A DNA stretch of 64,000 bases, taken from Oceanispirochaeta sp963676905 (GTDB taxonomy: Bacteria; Spirochaetota; Spirochaetia; DSM-2461). The stretch spans positions 620,001 through 684,000 of the forward strand of contig CAXXVE010000001.1 in assembly GCA_963676905.2 (NCBI GenBank), given 5' to 3'. The notes under the pieces were generated by a model, which searched no databases, was not told the DNA's origin, and saw only the letters and a list, made by a program, of their open reading frames with translations. Positions 9,321 to 18,055 of the stretch are shown here, piece by piece (the stretch's first letter is position 1; each line of letters opens with the position of its first letter). The translations under genes were made by a program, and so were the position numbers.

Positions 9321-12188
9321 TCAGTCGTTAAAGAGCTCGTCCACCGAGAGTTCCCTGACCTCGCCCCTCTTCTCAAGAGCCTTCAGGTCAAGTTCATCAC
9401 GGTCTCCCAGAATCAGGATATTACTCTTCACAGGAATGACCGAATCTCTGAAATACTCCTCCATGGAGGGGTAGCTGTACTCTTCCAGATCCCGGAACAC
9501 CCTGCTCCTGTAATCGGGGTCCAGTCCCAGCTCCAGAGACTCCCACCAGCTCCAGAAGATATCGGAGTCAGTAATCCTGTCGGAGGACTGACTCTTGACC
9601 AGAGCCGTTTTCGCTTCATCAAAAAGCCGCCCCTCCGCAGGAACACTCTGAAACAGCCGGTCCATCTCCCCGAGGGCCTCCGGTAGCTTGTCCGACTGGG
9701 TCCCCAGGTAGCTCTGAATAATATGGCGGCTATCCGGAAGCTCCGGCACTGTAATGCTGGAATAGGCAGTATAGGCAAGACCACGGGCCTCCCGGATTTC
9801 CTGAAAGAAAAGAGAGTTCAGGCCGGCACCGAAGAACTCATTGAACAGGGTAATCGATGCCAGCTGCCCCTCTTCAAAGGGACGCTGGGGAGCCAGGCGG
9901 AAGAGTTCGGCCTGTACCATATCGTGATGGGTGAAGAAAATTTTATTCTCTCCATCCCTCTCGGTGTACACCCTGGCCTTCCGGCACTCCAGGGGAGATT
10001 CCGGATTTCCGGGATGATAATCCCCCAGAAGGGTTTTCAATTCATCGGAGTTTCTGCCTCCGTAATAGAAAATTCTATGGGGCAGATCAAAGAGCCTGCG
10101 CATTTCACTGGTGAGGCTGTCGGCATCATTTGCCTTGAGAGCCTTCTCGCTGAGGACATCCCTGAAGGGAGAGTCTTCGCCATAGAGCCCCCAGGAATAG
10201 AGGCCTCCGAAGAGAAGGACCTTCTTGCTTAACCGGGCATCCTGGCGTCTCTTGATAAGACCCTGAATATACTTTCTGTAGCTTTTCCGGTCTCCCTGCC
10301 CCTTTCGAATCAGGTTCTGAACAAAAGCCAGGGCTTTCTCAAGATCCTCATCCCTGCCGAAGAGGGAGAATACTGTCCGCTCCAGATCGACCTGAAAGGA
10401 GAGATCAATCCCCAGCAGGAAAGCCTCCTTCTGAAGAGCCTCGGGACTGAGATCCCCTGTTCCCAGATAGGGAAAGTAATCCCCAGCAACAGGAAGCCAG
10501 GGAGAGGAACTCTTTCCCTCGGGAAAGATCCATGTAAGCTCAAACAGACCGTTCTTCTCATTCGCAAGACAGGTCAGGTCAACTGAATCCGAAAGACTTC
10601 CATGGTCGAGGACCTTTTCATAATCGGGAAAAGAGGGGCTCCTGTATCCCGGGTTCTTCTCTTTGAGGGCCCTGAAATACCCGGACTCCCTGTTATGGTC
10701 CAGTTTGACAGCTGTGATTTCGGGTTTTTCAACCTGCTCCTGAGAGCTCTCTTCACCCTCTTTTTTGTCCACCCGGACACAGGCATCGGTGAACTTATCA
10801 CGGACAAAGTTCACAAGATCTTCGGCGGTCAGGCTCTTCAGCCGGTCCAGCCGTCCCAGGTACTCACGCCAGCTGACGCCTTCTGCAAAGCAGTCGGCAA
10901 AGGCATTGACGATCTGATTTGATTCCAGATCCTGTATCTGCTCAATCTCAAGATACTTGATGGCTCCCGAAAGAAGACGATGGTCGAAATTCCCCCTGCG
11001 GATCAGATCAAGCTGCTTCATAAGCAGGCGGTGCACGGAACCAAGGGACTGCCCGGGACCCGGTGTTCCATAGAGGACAAACCAGCTGTAGTCTCCGGCG
11101 CAGCTGAGGCTTGTCCCTCCTTCGAGAATTTTCTGTCTCTGTACAAGGTTCAGGTCGATCAGCCCGGCCTGGGAGTTATTGAGGATAAGGTCCAGCATGG
11201 ACAGAAGGGGGTAGTCCTCGCTTCTGACTCCTCCGAACCGGAAACCTGTCATTGTAAACTCGGAGTCCGCGCCCTTCAGGCTCTTCTTATGACGTCCCTT
11301 AAGACGGGGAGCACTTTTTATGGAGGGAACCGCTCTGCCCAGGGCCGGGGGTGTCCAGCTTCCCCAGCGCTCTTCAATCAGAGAGAGGGCCTCTTTGCGG
11401 TCGAAGTCACCGGCAAGGCAGATGGCCATATTTTCGGGGCGGTACCAGGTATTCCTGAATTCCTCGATTTTCTCAAGAGAGGGAGCCTTGATATGTTCCC
11501 TGCTGCCCAATATGGTATGGCTGCCGTACTCATGCCCAGGAAAAAGCCCCGACAATAGCAGATCCCGTGCCCTGGAGAAGTCATCATCCAGGTCCTGGTT
11601 GAACTCCTCATAAATTGCCTCGATCTCGGTAAGGAAGGATCGGATTACGGGACGGGAGAAGCGCTCGGCCTCCAGTGTGACCCATCGCTCCAGTTCGATG
11701 GAGGGGATGTCGCACTTGTATACGGTCTCGCTTATGCTTGTATAGGCATTGACACCTCTTGCCCCGAGATGGGAGAGAATGCGGTCATACTCACCGGGGA
11801 GGCTGAATCCGGAGGCCTTCTGATTCAGAGCATTGATCTTCTTCATCTGCTCATCTCTCAGCTTCTCGTCTTTCAGAGTCCTCAGCACGGTGAAGGCGTC
11901 GCTGATCTGCTTAAGAACCGCTCTCTCCTCCTCCCTGTCAAGGGCGCCGATGGATTCAGAGCCTTTGAACATCAGATGCTCCAGAATATGGGCAGCTCCC
12001 GTGGATTCGGGGGGGTCCTGGGCGGACCCCGCCTTGATGACAATCCTCGTTTCGATGCGGGGTTTGTCGTTCCGGCAGGAGAGATAGAGAGTCAGACCGT
12101 TGGATAGGGTATGAATTGTCAGATTGTAAGCCTCGGACTGGGCATCTATGGAATCAGGTTTGTCCTGAAGATGAGCATTCAAAAACAT
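9321..12188 (-). CDS. M16C-type zinc metallopeptidase without a signal peptide
   Basis: A 955-residue M16 peptidase of the presequence-protease/insulinase group. The inverted zinc motif HILEH is at residues 67-71 and the distal Glu ligand lies within LTEIEAIYEEF about 125 residues later. A central linker (~450-530) and the C-terminal half (ALQKEAFLLGIDLSF, later EIREARGLAYTAYS) complete the two-module clamshell. No signal peptide or membrane segment is seen, unlike the exported M16 enzyme encoded convergently next door, so a cytoplasmic role in oligopeptide clearance is likely. There is no clear Shine-Dalgarno at the ATG, so the start is the least certain part. Confidence 0.9.
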   Translation of the reverse strand: MFLNAHLQDKPDSIDAQSEAYNLTIHTLSNGLTLYLSCRNDKPRIETRIVIKAGSAQDPPESTGAAHILEHLMFKGSESIGALDREEERAVLKQISDAFTVLRTLKDEKLRDEQMKKINALNQKASGFSLPGEYDRILSHLGARGVNAYTSISETVYKCDIPSIELERWVTLEAERFSRPVIRSFLTEIEAIYEEFNQDLDDDFSRARDLLLSGLFPGHEYGSHTILGSREHIKAPSLEKIEEFRNTWYRPENMAICLAGDFDRKEALSLIEERWGSWTPPALGRAVPSIKSAPRLKGRHKKSLKGADSEFTMTGFRFGGVRSEDYPLLSMLDLILNNSQAGLIDLNLVQRQKILEGGTSLSCAGDYSWFVLYGTPGPGQSLGSVHRLLMKQLDLIRRGNFDHRLLSGAIKYLEIEQIQDLESNQIVNAFADCFAEGVSWREYLGRLDRLKSLTAEDLVNFVRDKFTDACVRVDKKEGEESSQEQVEKPEITAVKLDHNRESGYFRALKEKNPGYRSPSFPDYEKVLDHGSLSDSVDLTCLANEKNGLFELTWIFPEGKSSSPWLPVAGDYFPYLGTGDLSPEALQKEAFLLGIDLSFQVDLERTVFSLFGRDEDLEKALAFVQNLIRKGQGDRKSYRKYIQGLIKRRQDARLSKKVLLFGGLYSWGLYGEDSPFRDVLSEKALKANDADSLTSEMRRLFDLPHRIFYYGGRNSDELKTLLGDYHPGNPESPLECRKARVYTERDGENKIFFTHHDMVQAELFRLAPQRPFEEGQLASITLFNEFFGAGLNSLFFQEIREARGLAYTAYSSITVPELPDSRHIIQSYLGTQSDKLPEALGEMDRLFQSVPAEGRLFDEAKTALVKSQSSDRITDSDIFWSWWESLELGLDPDYRSRVFRDLEEYSYPSMEEYFRDSVIPVKSNILILGDRDELDLKALEKRGEVRELSVDELFND

Positions 12189-12321
12189 AAGATAAAGAAT
12201 ATAACCGATTCCCTCGCAAGGGAATAGGGAAAAAACAGGCTTATCAGACCAAAAAACAGGCCCTCTTGTGCCGATATACCCCGGTTATACCCCTGAGAAG
12301 AGATATGAATACTGTTTTCCT

Positions 12322-12350
12322 CTGGCAATCCCGGATTCTATTGATATAAT
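12322..12350 (+). promoter_or_regulatory. Sigma70-type promoter of the adenylate cyclase gene
   Basis: CTGGCA at 12322-12327, a 17-bp spacer and a perfect TATAAT at 12345-12350. The predicted start near 12357 leaves a ~20-nt leader containing AAGGA for the ATG at 12377. Confidence 0.68.
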
Positions 12351-12376
12351 AATAAAAAACGCAAGGATGTTATTAG

Positions 12377-15091
12377 ATGAATAGAAAGGTTCTTTTTCTC
12401 GGCATACCGCTTCTTCTGACGGTACTCTTTTCACTGCTGCTTACCACTGAGGATTTTCAGAATACCGAGTACTCCGTTTATGACCTTCTGCTCCACCTGA
12501 AACCTGCAGTCACCGAGGACGAAGATCTGGTTCTTGTGAATATCGACGATTTGAGCATAACAACCATCAATATGTACCCCATCAGCCGTGATATATTTGC
12601 CGACGGCCTTATGCTGATGCGGGAAATGGGCGCCGACTACGCCATCCTCGATATTGAGTTTATTGACAAAAGCCCTGCGGGACTGAACAACGCCTATCTT
12701 GAAGAGAAAATCCCCGAGCAGTTCAACTCGGTATTCAACTCCCTTTCGGAGCAGCAGAGGAGTTTTATCCAGGCTCTGCAGAACAGGCAGATTCCCCTGG
12801 ACGAGGCGGGAGAGTTTCTGCCGGACCTTGAATCATTTATGCAGGAGAAGCAGTATGAGCTGCTGGCTGATGTGAATGGAATTGCAAGGGACAACGATGT
12901 GTATCTGGGCCGGGCGGTCTCATTCTTCGGCAATGTTATTAGCACAGTCAATATGATGGACGGAGCCGATGAGACAACGCCTCAGGAACTGAAGGATCTC
13001 GCCCGGGAGAAAGTTTCCCTCAACAGATATTTCTCAGAACCCTATGAAGGTTTTGCCCCTGCCGCGGAGATCAAGCCCGCAATAAGCCAGGTCCTCTCGG
13101 CGTCCCTCAATGCCGGATACCCCAGGGTCAATATAGACCCCGATGGTGTCAGACGGAGAATCGATCTTATCTACGACTATCAGGGAGAGTACTACCCCCA
13201 GCTCGGATTCTCCGCCCTTCTGGAAAGGATGGACATCCAGGCCATGGAGATGAGACCGGGAACCCTTGTCCTGAAAGGTGCTCTCAAGGACGGAGAGAAC
13301 AGGGAGGATATAAGCATTCCTCTGGACAAGAACGGAAAGATGCTTATCAACTGGCCGGCAAAAAACTTCCAGGACAGTTTCCGGCACATAAGCTTTGCCC
13401 TCCTCTACAGGCATGACAGACTTCTGGACGACCTGGTTTACAACCTCAAGGCCCTCAGCGGAGCAGGCCTGATGGACTACCCCTTTTACGAAGGCGACTA
13501 CAACCCCATGGAAATATGGGACTATGCAAGCATGCTGAGACAGGACCATATGGACGGTGTCTCGCAGATCGACATGGATGAGTATGTCTCCATGAGAGAT
13601 CTTTTCATAAGTGAAATTGACAGTTACCTTTCGACAGACAGCGAAAGCCGCATGCTTTCGGTGCTTGATGCCTACCTTGAGGATCCGAACCTGACTCCAG
13701 AGGATATTGATTATATCAGCCAGCTTCAGGACTACATCCCCAACGCCTTTGCCGCCTCCCGTGACCTTATTGGCGAGCTCCAGCAGATCCGTGAAAAACT
13801 CAGAGACTCACTGGAGGGCAGCCTTTCGGTCATCGGCTACTCGGGAACATCCACAACCGATATCGGAGTTAACCCTTTTGAGGAAGAGTATATGAATATG
13901 GGGCTCTATGCCGCCGTAACCAACACCATCCTTTCGGGATCATTCCTTCAGGAGGGCCCCATTTGGCTCTCCATAGCCATCGCTCTGGTTCTCTCCCTGC
14001 TGACCTCCCTGATTGTATCCCGCATGAAGCATCCTGTGTGGGGGCTTGTCTCGGGTGCGGGCCTTATGGTTCTCACCGTGGTGGGACTCTCGGCGGTCTT
14101 TATCATGACAGGAATTTTCAATGCAATCCTGATGCCCGGACTGACAGTACTTCTCACATTCATAGCCGTGGTCAGCATCAATCTGGTCCTCTCATCAAGA
14201 GAAAAGGGATTTATCCGCAACGCCTTTGCACAGTACCTGTCGGATGATGTCATCAAGGATCTTCTGGATGACCCCTCCAAACTTGCTCTCGGGGGAGAGG
14301 AACGGCATATGACAGCCATCTTCACCGATGTTAAGGGATTCTCCTCCATATCCGAGAAACTGACTCCCCAGAATCTGGTAGGACTTCTCAACGACTATCT
14401 GACGGAGATGAGCAATCTGATCCTTGCTGAAAAGGGTACCATAGACAAATACGAGGGAGACGCCATCATCGCCTTCTTCGGAGCACCCCAGCCCTATGAG
14501 GACCATGCGGAGAAAACCTGCCGGGCCGCCATCAGAATGAAGAAGGCCGAAAAGGTTCTCAATGAAGCTATCCTGGCGGAAGGTCGCTCACCGGGCCCAC
14601 TGATGACAAGAATAGGAATCAATACGGGTGATATGGTAGTAGGAAATATGGGCACCCTGCAGAAGATGGACTACACAATGATGGGAAACGCCGTAAACCT
14701 GGCCGCCCGCCTTGAGGGCGTCAACAAGCAGTATGGCACCTGGATACTTATAAGTGACTCCACCTACCGCGAAACAGGAGACCTTTTTACGGTCAGAATG
14801 CTGGACAGAGTCCGGGTTGTGGGGATCAACGAACCGGTCAGACTCTATGAACTTGTAGATGAGAAACACCTTACCCCCGACAATGTCCTGGAGGGTCTGA
14901 GCTATTTCCACAAAGGAATGGAGCTTTTTGAGGCAGGAAAGTGGTCTGAAGCCAACGAGATGTTCAAAAAGACCAGGCAGAGTATTCCCGAGGATGCTCC
15001 ATCCGAGATATACATGAAGCGCTGTCTGAAATTCAGCCAGGACCCGCCGCCGAAAGACTGGGACGGAATCTTTAACCTGTCGCAGAAATAG
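12377..15091 (+). CDS. CHASE2-domain class III adenylate cyclase
   Basis: A 904-residue membrane sensor-cyclase. TM1 (residues 4-24) is followed by a large extracytoplasmic CHASE2 domain (YDLLLHL, VLVNIDDLSI, GADYAILDIEF) to about 520, three TM helices at ~526-605, and a class III catalytic domain at ~635-820. Both metal Asp residues are present (FTDVKGFSS, GDAIIAFFGAP), as are the Asn/Arg pair of NLAARLEG. Lys in IDKYEGD and Asp in KMDYTMMG are the adenine-selecting residues, so cAMP is the predicted product. A ~70-residue TPR-like tail follows (FHKGMELFEAGKWSEANEMF). The CHASE2 region is longer than usual because of a ~150-residue insert. cAMP could act on the SthK-like channel at 20.4 kb and the cNMP-binding protein at 36-37.8 kb. 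Confidence 0.93.
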   Translation: MNRKVLFLGIPLLLTVLFSLLLTTEDFQNTEYSVYDLLLHLKPAVTEDEDLVLVNIDDLSITTINMYPISRDIFADGLMLMREMGADYAILDIEFIDKSPAGLNNAYLEEKIPEQFNSVFNSLSEQQRSFIQALQNRQIPLDEAGEFLPDLESFMQEKQYELLADVNGIARDNDVYLGRAVSFFGNVISTVNMMDGADETTPQELKDLAREKVSLNRYFSEPYEGFAPAAEIKPAISQVLSASLNAGYPRVNIDPDGVRRRIDLIYDYQGEYYPQLGFSALLERMDIQAMEMRPGTLVLKGALKDGENREDISIPLDKNGKMLINWPAKNFQDSFRHISFALLYRHDRLLDDLVYNLKALSGAGLMDYPFYEGDYNPMEIWDYASMLRQDHMDGVSQIDMDEYVSMRDLFISEIDSYLSTDSESRMLSVLDAYLEDPNLTPEDIDYISQLQDYIPNAFAASRDLIGELQQIREKLRDSLEGSLSVIGYSGTSTTDIGVNPFEEEYMNMGLYAAVTNTILSGSFLQEGPIWLSIAIALVLSLLTSLIVSRMKHPVWGLVSGAGLMVLTVVGLSAVFIMTGIFNAILMPGLTVLLTFIAVVSINLVLSSREKGFIRNAFAQYLSDDVIKDLLDDPSKLALGGEERHMTAIFTDVKGFSSISEKLTPQNLVGLLNDYLTEMSNLILAEKGTIDKYEGDAIIAFFGAPQPYEDHAEKTCRAAIRMKKAEKVLNEAILAEGRSPGPLMTRIGINTGDMVVGNMGTLQKMDYTMMGNAVNLAARLEGVNKQYGTWILISDSTYRETGDLFTVRMLDRVRVVGINEPVRLYELVDEKHLTPDNVLEGLSYFHKGMELFEAGKWSEANEMFKKTRQSIPEDAPSEIYMKRCLKFSQDPPPKDWDGIFNLSQK

Positions 15092-15143
15092 TCCTCTGTA
15101 ACCGGCTGCCGGGACAAGCCTTTTACTAACACGGAGTATCACA

Positions 15144-15740
15144 ATGAACTATAAAAAGAAAATAGCCCTGCCGGTTCTGCTGGCCATTCTCTCTCTGCCC
15201 GCTTTTGCGGCGGGCCCTGATTTCCATGCGGTCAGCCTTGCCGGTTTCGAACCCTATAACAGGTACGGCAACTATCACACAAATGTGGGAGCCTCCCTGG
15301 CCCAGGAACTCTATATAAGCCCCAATGATCTGTTCAGTTTCGGCCTGGGTGTCCGATATATGTTCCCCAGAAGCATCGATGATTTCAATGAAGGAAACAG
15401 CAGCGGGGAAAAGCTTGCCTTTATCCCTCTCTATGGGGCCTTGAAAATAAACCTTCCTGTGGAAAATATACCCCTCTATGCCAAACTGGCCGCGGGGTAT
15501 AATTTTGTACAGGGGAACCCTGCCTTCAATGATGGAAAAGATGATATTAAAGGCGGTTTTTACTACTCCGTGGGAGCGGGTGCAGACGTCCCTTTCCACT
15601 ATACTGAAAAAACACGTCTTTCCTTCATATTTGATATGGGATGGTCGTCAAATACAGTATCCTGGGCGACGGTTGACAGTAAAAAAACGAAGTATTATAT
15701 GAGTTTGGACCTTCTTGCGGGACTGGGAGTCCGGTTCTAG
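15144..15740 (+). CDS. Small exported beta-barrel protein, hypothetical
   Basis: A 198-residue protein with a signal peptide (KKIALPVLLAILSLPAFA). The mature part has alternating polar/hydrophobic strands with many Tyr, Phe and Gly (FSFGLGVRYMFP, LYAKLAAGYNFVQG, LSFIFDMGWSSN) and ends in LLAGLGVRF, a C-terminal aromatic of the sort recognised by the outer-membrane assembly machinery. This supports an 8-stranded OmpA/OmpX-like barrel. The ribosome site (ACGGAG) is good. It lies 52 bp after the cyclase gene and may be co-transcribed with it. I do not recognise a specific family. Confidence 0.72.
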   Translation: MNYKKKIALPVLLAILSLPAFAAGPDFHAVSLAGFEPYNRYGNYHTNVGASLAQELYISPNDLFSFGLGVRYMFPRSIDDFNEGNSSGEKLAFIPLYGALKINLPVENIPLYAKLAAGYNFVQGNPAFNDGKDDIKGGFYYSVGAGADVPFHYTEKTRLSFIFDMGWSSNTVSWATVDSKKTKYYMSLDLLAGLGVRF

Positions 15741-15851
15741 CTACAAACAAACCTCTATAATACATATTCACCTCATTTATCGTTCACATCAGCACCACAT
15801 AGAACACCTCAAGGGCTTGTCAGTCAAAGCGGATAAAGGATATATTTTATC

Positions 15852-15915
15852 CTGAATCGCTAAAATAAGCTCGATTCAGTAATATCTCTTCCCGCTGTTG
15901 GTTCTGCCTCAGCGG
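15852..15915 (+). promoter_or_regulatory. Two hairpins in the oadGAB leader
   Basis: CTGAATCG (15852-15859) is exactly complementary to CGATTCAG (15872-15879), loop 12 nt. A second stem follows, CCGCTG / CAGCGG (15892-15897 and 15910-15915). Both lie in the 210-bp gap before oadG, and the second is 22 bp upstream of its ribosome site. No T run follows, so these are not terminators as seen. They could be an RNA control element, or the first an operator. A TATAAT-like sequence occurs near 15755. The remainder of the gap shows nothing else. Confidence 0.5.
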
Positions 15916-15950
15916 AAGGGCATCAAATAATCACATTGAGGAGCATCTAT

Positions 15951-16163
15951 ATGGTAAATGGTCTTATAGTAACCATTGTCGGAATGTCCGTGGTGTTTCT
16001 GTTTCTGACTCTTTTGGTCCTGACAACCAATGTCATGTCCAAAACAGTTCTGAAGTTTTTCCCTGAGCAGGAAAAACCGGCTGCTCCCGCCGTCAGAAGA
16101 TCATCCGCAGACGCAGAAATTGCTGTTGCGATTGCTGCAGTGAAAGCTCACACAGAATCATAA
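15951..16163 (+). CDS. oadG: Oxaloacetate decarboxylase gamma subunit
   Basis: A 70-residue single-pass membrane protein beginning MVNGLIVTIVGMSVVFLFLT, the OadG signature (a TM helix directly after the short N-terminus). A soluble Ala/Pro-rich tail ends in helix AEIAVAIAAVKAH, which in this family contacts the alpha subunit. It assembles the Na+-translocating decarboxylase by bridging OadA and membrane-bound OadB. GAGGAG at 15938-15943 is 7 nt before the ATG at 15951; a TTG-started frame from 15936 would put its start on that ribosome site and is rejected. First gene of the oadG-oadA-oadB operon, with an 17-bp gap to oadA. The C-terminal tail lacks the His-rich zinc motif of some OadG proteins. 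Confidence 0.88.
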   Translation: MVNGLIVTIVGMSVVFLFLTLLVLTTNVMSKTVLKFFPEQEKPAAPAVRRSSADAEIAVAIAAVKAHTES

Positions 16164-16180
16164 AAAGAGGTTAGTTTCCC

Positions 16181-17983
16181 ATGAGTAAAAAGCGCGTAAA
16201 ATTTATGTGTACAGCCTTCCGTGACGGTTTCCAGTCCGTTTACGGGGCACGTGTCCTGACTAAAGACTTCCTGCCTGCCGTTGAAGCAGCTTCCAAAGCA
16301 GGAATCAGCCACTTCGAAGCAGGCGGTGGAGCAAGATTCCAGGCTCCCTTCTTCTACGGTAACGAGTCTGCCTTCGACATGATGGATGAGTTCAGAAAGG
16401 CTGCAGGTCCAGATGCAGATCTTCAGACTCTTGCAAGAGGTGTTAACGTTGTAGGTCTGAGCTCACAGCCCAGAGACATCATTGACCTCCACGCCAAGAT
16501 GTTCAAAAAACACGGTATTACAACAATCAGAAACTTTGATGCCCTGAACGATGTAAACAACCTGATCTTCTCCGGCCAGTGTATTCATGAAGCCGGACTG
16601 AGACACGAAGTAGTTGTCACAATGATGGCCCTCCCCCCCGGAGTAACAGGAGCCCATGACAAGGACTTCTACATATCTGTTCTGAAGCAGATCCTCGATG
16701 CAGGAATCCCCTACGATTCAGTATGTTTCAAGGACGCTTCGGGAACATCAACTCCCAAGGTTATCGGTGAAACAATCAAGGCCGCCAGAGAACTCCTCGG
16801 CGCCGATATGAACATTGTATTCCACTCCCACGAAACTGCAGGTGTATCCATCCAGCAGTACGTTACCGCTCTTGAAGCCGGTGCCACACAGGTTGACCTG
16901 TCACTGTCTCCCGTTTCCGGCGGTACATGCCAGCCCGACGTCATGACAATGTGGCACGCCCTGAGAGGCACAGATTTCGACCTGGGTGTTGACCCCTACG
17001 AAATCATGAAAGTGGAAGAGGTATTCGAAAAGTGCATGGAAGATTACTTCCTGCCCCCCGAAGCTACAATGGTTAACCCCATCATCCCCTTCAGCCCCCT
17101 CCCCGGCGGCGCTCTGACTGCAAACACACAGATGCTCAGAGACAACGGTCTGATGGACAAGTACCCCGAAATCACAAAAGCCATGGGCGATGTAGTTATG
17201 AAGGGTGGATACGGAACTTCCGTAACTCCTGTTTCCCAGTTCTACTTCCAGCAGGCTTTCAACAACGTAATGTTCGGCCCCTACAAAAAGATTGCAGAAG
17301 GTTACGGAAAGATGGTTCTCGGTTACTTCGGTAAGACTCCCGTTGAGCCGGATGCCGAAATCAAGAAAATATGTCAGGAGCAGATGGGTCTCGAGCCCAC
17401 AACCGAACTTGTTGTAGACATCAATGACAAGAACGAAAACCTGGGTATTGAAGCAGCCAAAAAGATGCTTACAGACAACGGAATCACCGATCTGTCCGAT
17501 GAGAACATCTTTATTGCCGCGGCATGTCAGGACAAGGGAATCATGTTCCTCAAGGGCGAAGCCAAAGTCAACATCAGAAAAGATGCCAAGAAAGCTGCTG
17601 CCTCCGGCGGAGCTACTTCAACCGAAGGTTACACCGTTACAGTTAACGGCAAAGCCTACGGCGTTAAACTCGACGGAGACAAGGCGACTGTCAACGGTAC
17701 ATCCTACGACATCTCCATCGCCGACGGTATCGATGCCGCCGCTGCCGCACCTTCTGCCGCAGGCGGACCCGGACAGGCTGTTTCAGCCCCCATGCCCGGT
17801 CTGGTACTGAGAATCCCCGTAGCCGTTGGAGACAGCGTTGAAGAGGGCGATGAAGTAATGGTTCTGGAAGCAATGAAGATGGAAACTCCTGTTTCCGCTC
17901 CCGTTTCCGGTACAGTCAAAGCCGTTTCAGTTTCACAGGGAGATCAGGTAACTGCCGGTCAGACCCTCGTTGAAATCGGCTGA
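16181..17983 (+). CDS. oadA: Oxaloacetate decarboxylase alpha subunit (carboxyltransferase plus biotin carrier), divergent type
   Basis: A 600-residue cytoplasmic subunit that transfers CO2 from the oxoacid to its own biotin. Residues 1-~290 are an HMGL-like TIM barrel with the metal Asp in AFRDGFQS, carbamylated-type Lys ~184 (CFKDASGTSTP) and metal ligands HSH at 215-217. A PYC_OADA-type domain follows to ~470, then an Ala/Gly linker and a biotinyl domain with EAMKM, biotin on Lys 566. The barrel departs from standard OadA: FEAGGGARFQAP replaces the usual WGGATFD stretch, and FHSHETAG replaces HCHATTG. It could thus prefer a substrate other than oxaloacetate. GAGG precedes the ATG. AGA-biased codon use suggests abundant protein. 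The operon context with oadG and oadB supports a sodium-pump role. Confidence 0.9.
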   Translation: MSKKRVKFMCTAFRDGFQSVYGARVLTKDFLPAVEAASKAGISHFEAGGGARFQAPFFYGNESAFDMMDEFRKAAGPDADLQTLARGVNVVGLSSQPRDIIDLHAKMFKKHGITTIRNFDALNDVNNLIFSGQCIHEAGLRHEVVVTMMALPPGVTGAHDKDFYISVLKQILDAGIPYDSVCFKDASGTSTPKVIGETIKAARELLGADMNIVFHSHETAGVSIQQYVTALEAGATQVDLSLSPVSGGTCQPDVMTMWHALRGTDFDLGVDPYEIMKVEEVFEKCMEDYFLPPEATMVNPIIPFSPLPGGALTANTQMLRDNGLMDKYPEITKAMGDVVMKGGYGTSVTPVSQFYFQQAFNNVMFGPYKKIAEGYGKMVLGYFGKTPVEPDAEIKKICQEQMGLEPTTELVVDINDKNENLGIEAAKKMLTDNGITDLSDENIFIAAACQDKGIMFLKGEAKVNIRKDAKKAAASGGATSTEGYTVTVNGKAYGVKLDGDKATVNGTSYDISIADGIDAAAAAPSAAGGPGQAVSAPMPGLVLRIPVAVGDSVEEGDEVMVLEAMKMETPVSAPVSGTVKAVSVSQGDQVTAGQTLVEIG

Positions 17984-17991
17984 AAGCCCTT

Positions 17992-18037
17992 CGGTCGGTG
18001 ACCGGAAATCGCCGGGATTACTCCAAATAATCCCGGC
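17992..18037 (+). promoter_or_regulatory. Intergenic hairpins between oadA and oadB
   Basis: A small stem CGGTC/GACCG (17992-18004) is followed by a perfect 10-bp stem GCCGGGATTA / TAATCCCGGC (18011-18020 and 18028-18037) with a 7-nt loop. No T run follows, so read-through into oadB is expected. A 3'-end stabiliser or processing site that sets OadA above OadB is the likeliest role. Confidence 0.6.
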
Positions 18038-18055
18038 AGAATCTAGGAGTTAACA

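Noticed and set aside
15754..15950. A named sodium or biotin riboswitch ahead of oadG
   Set aside because: Two hairpins are visible, but I cannot match them to any known riboswitch consensus.
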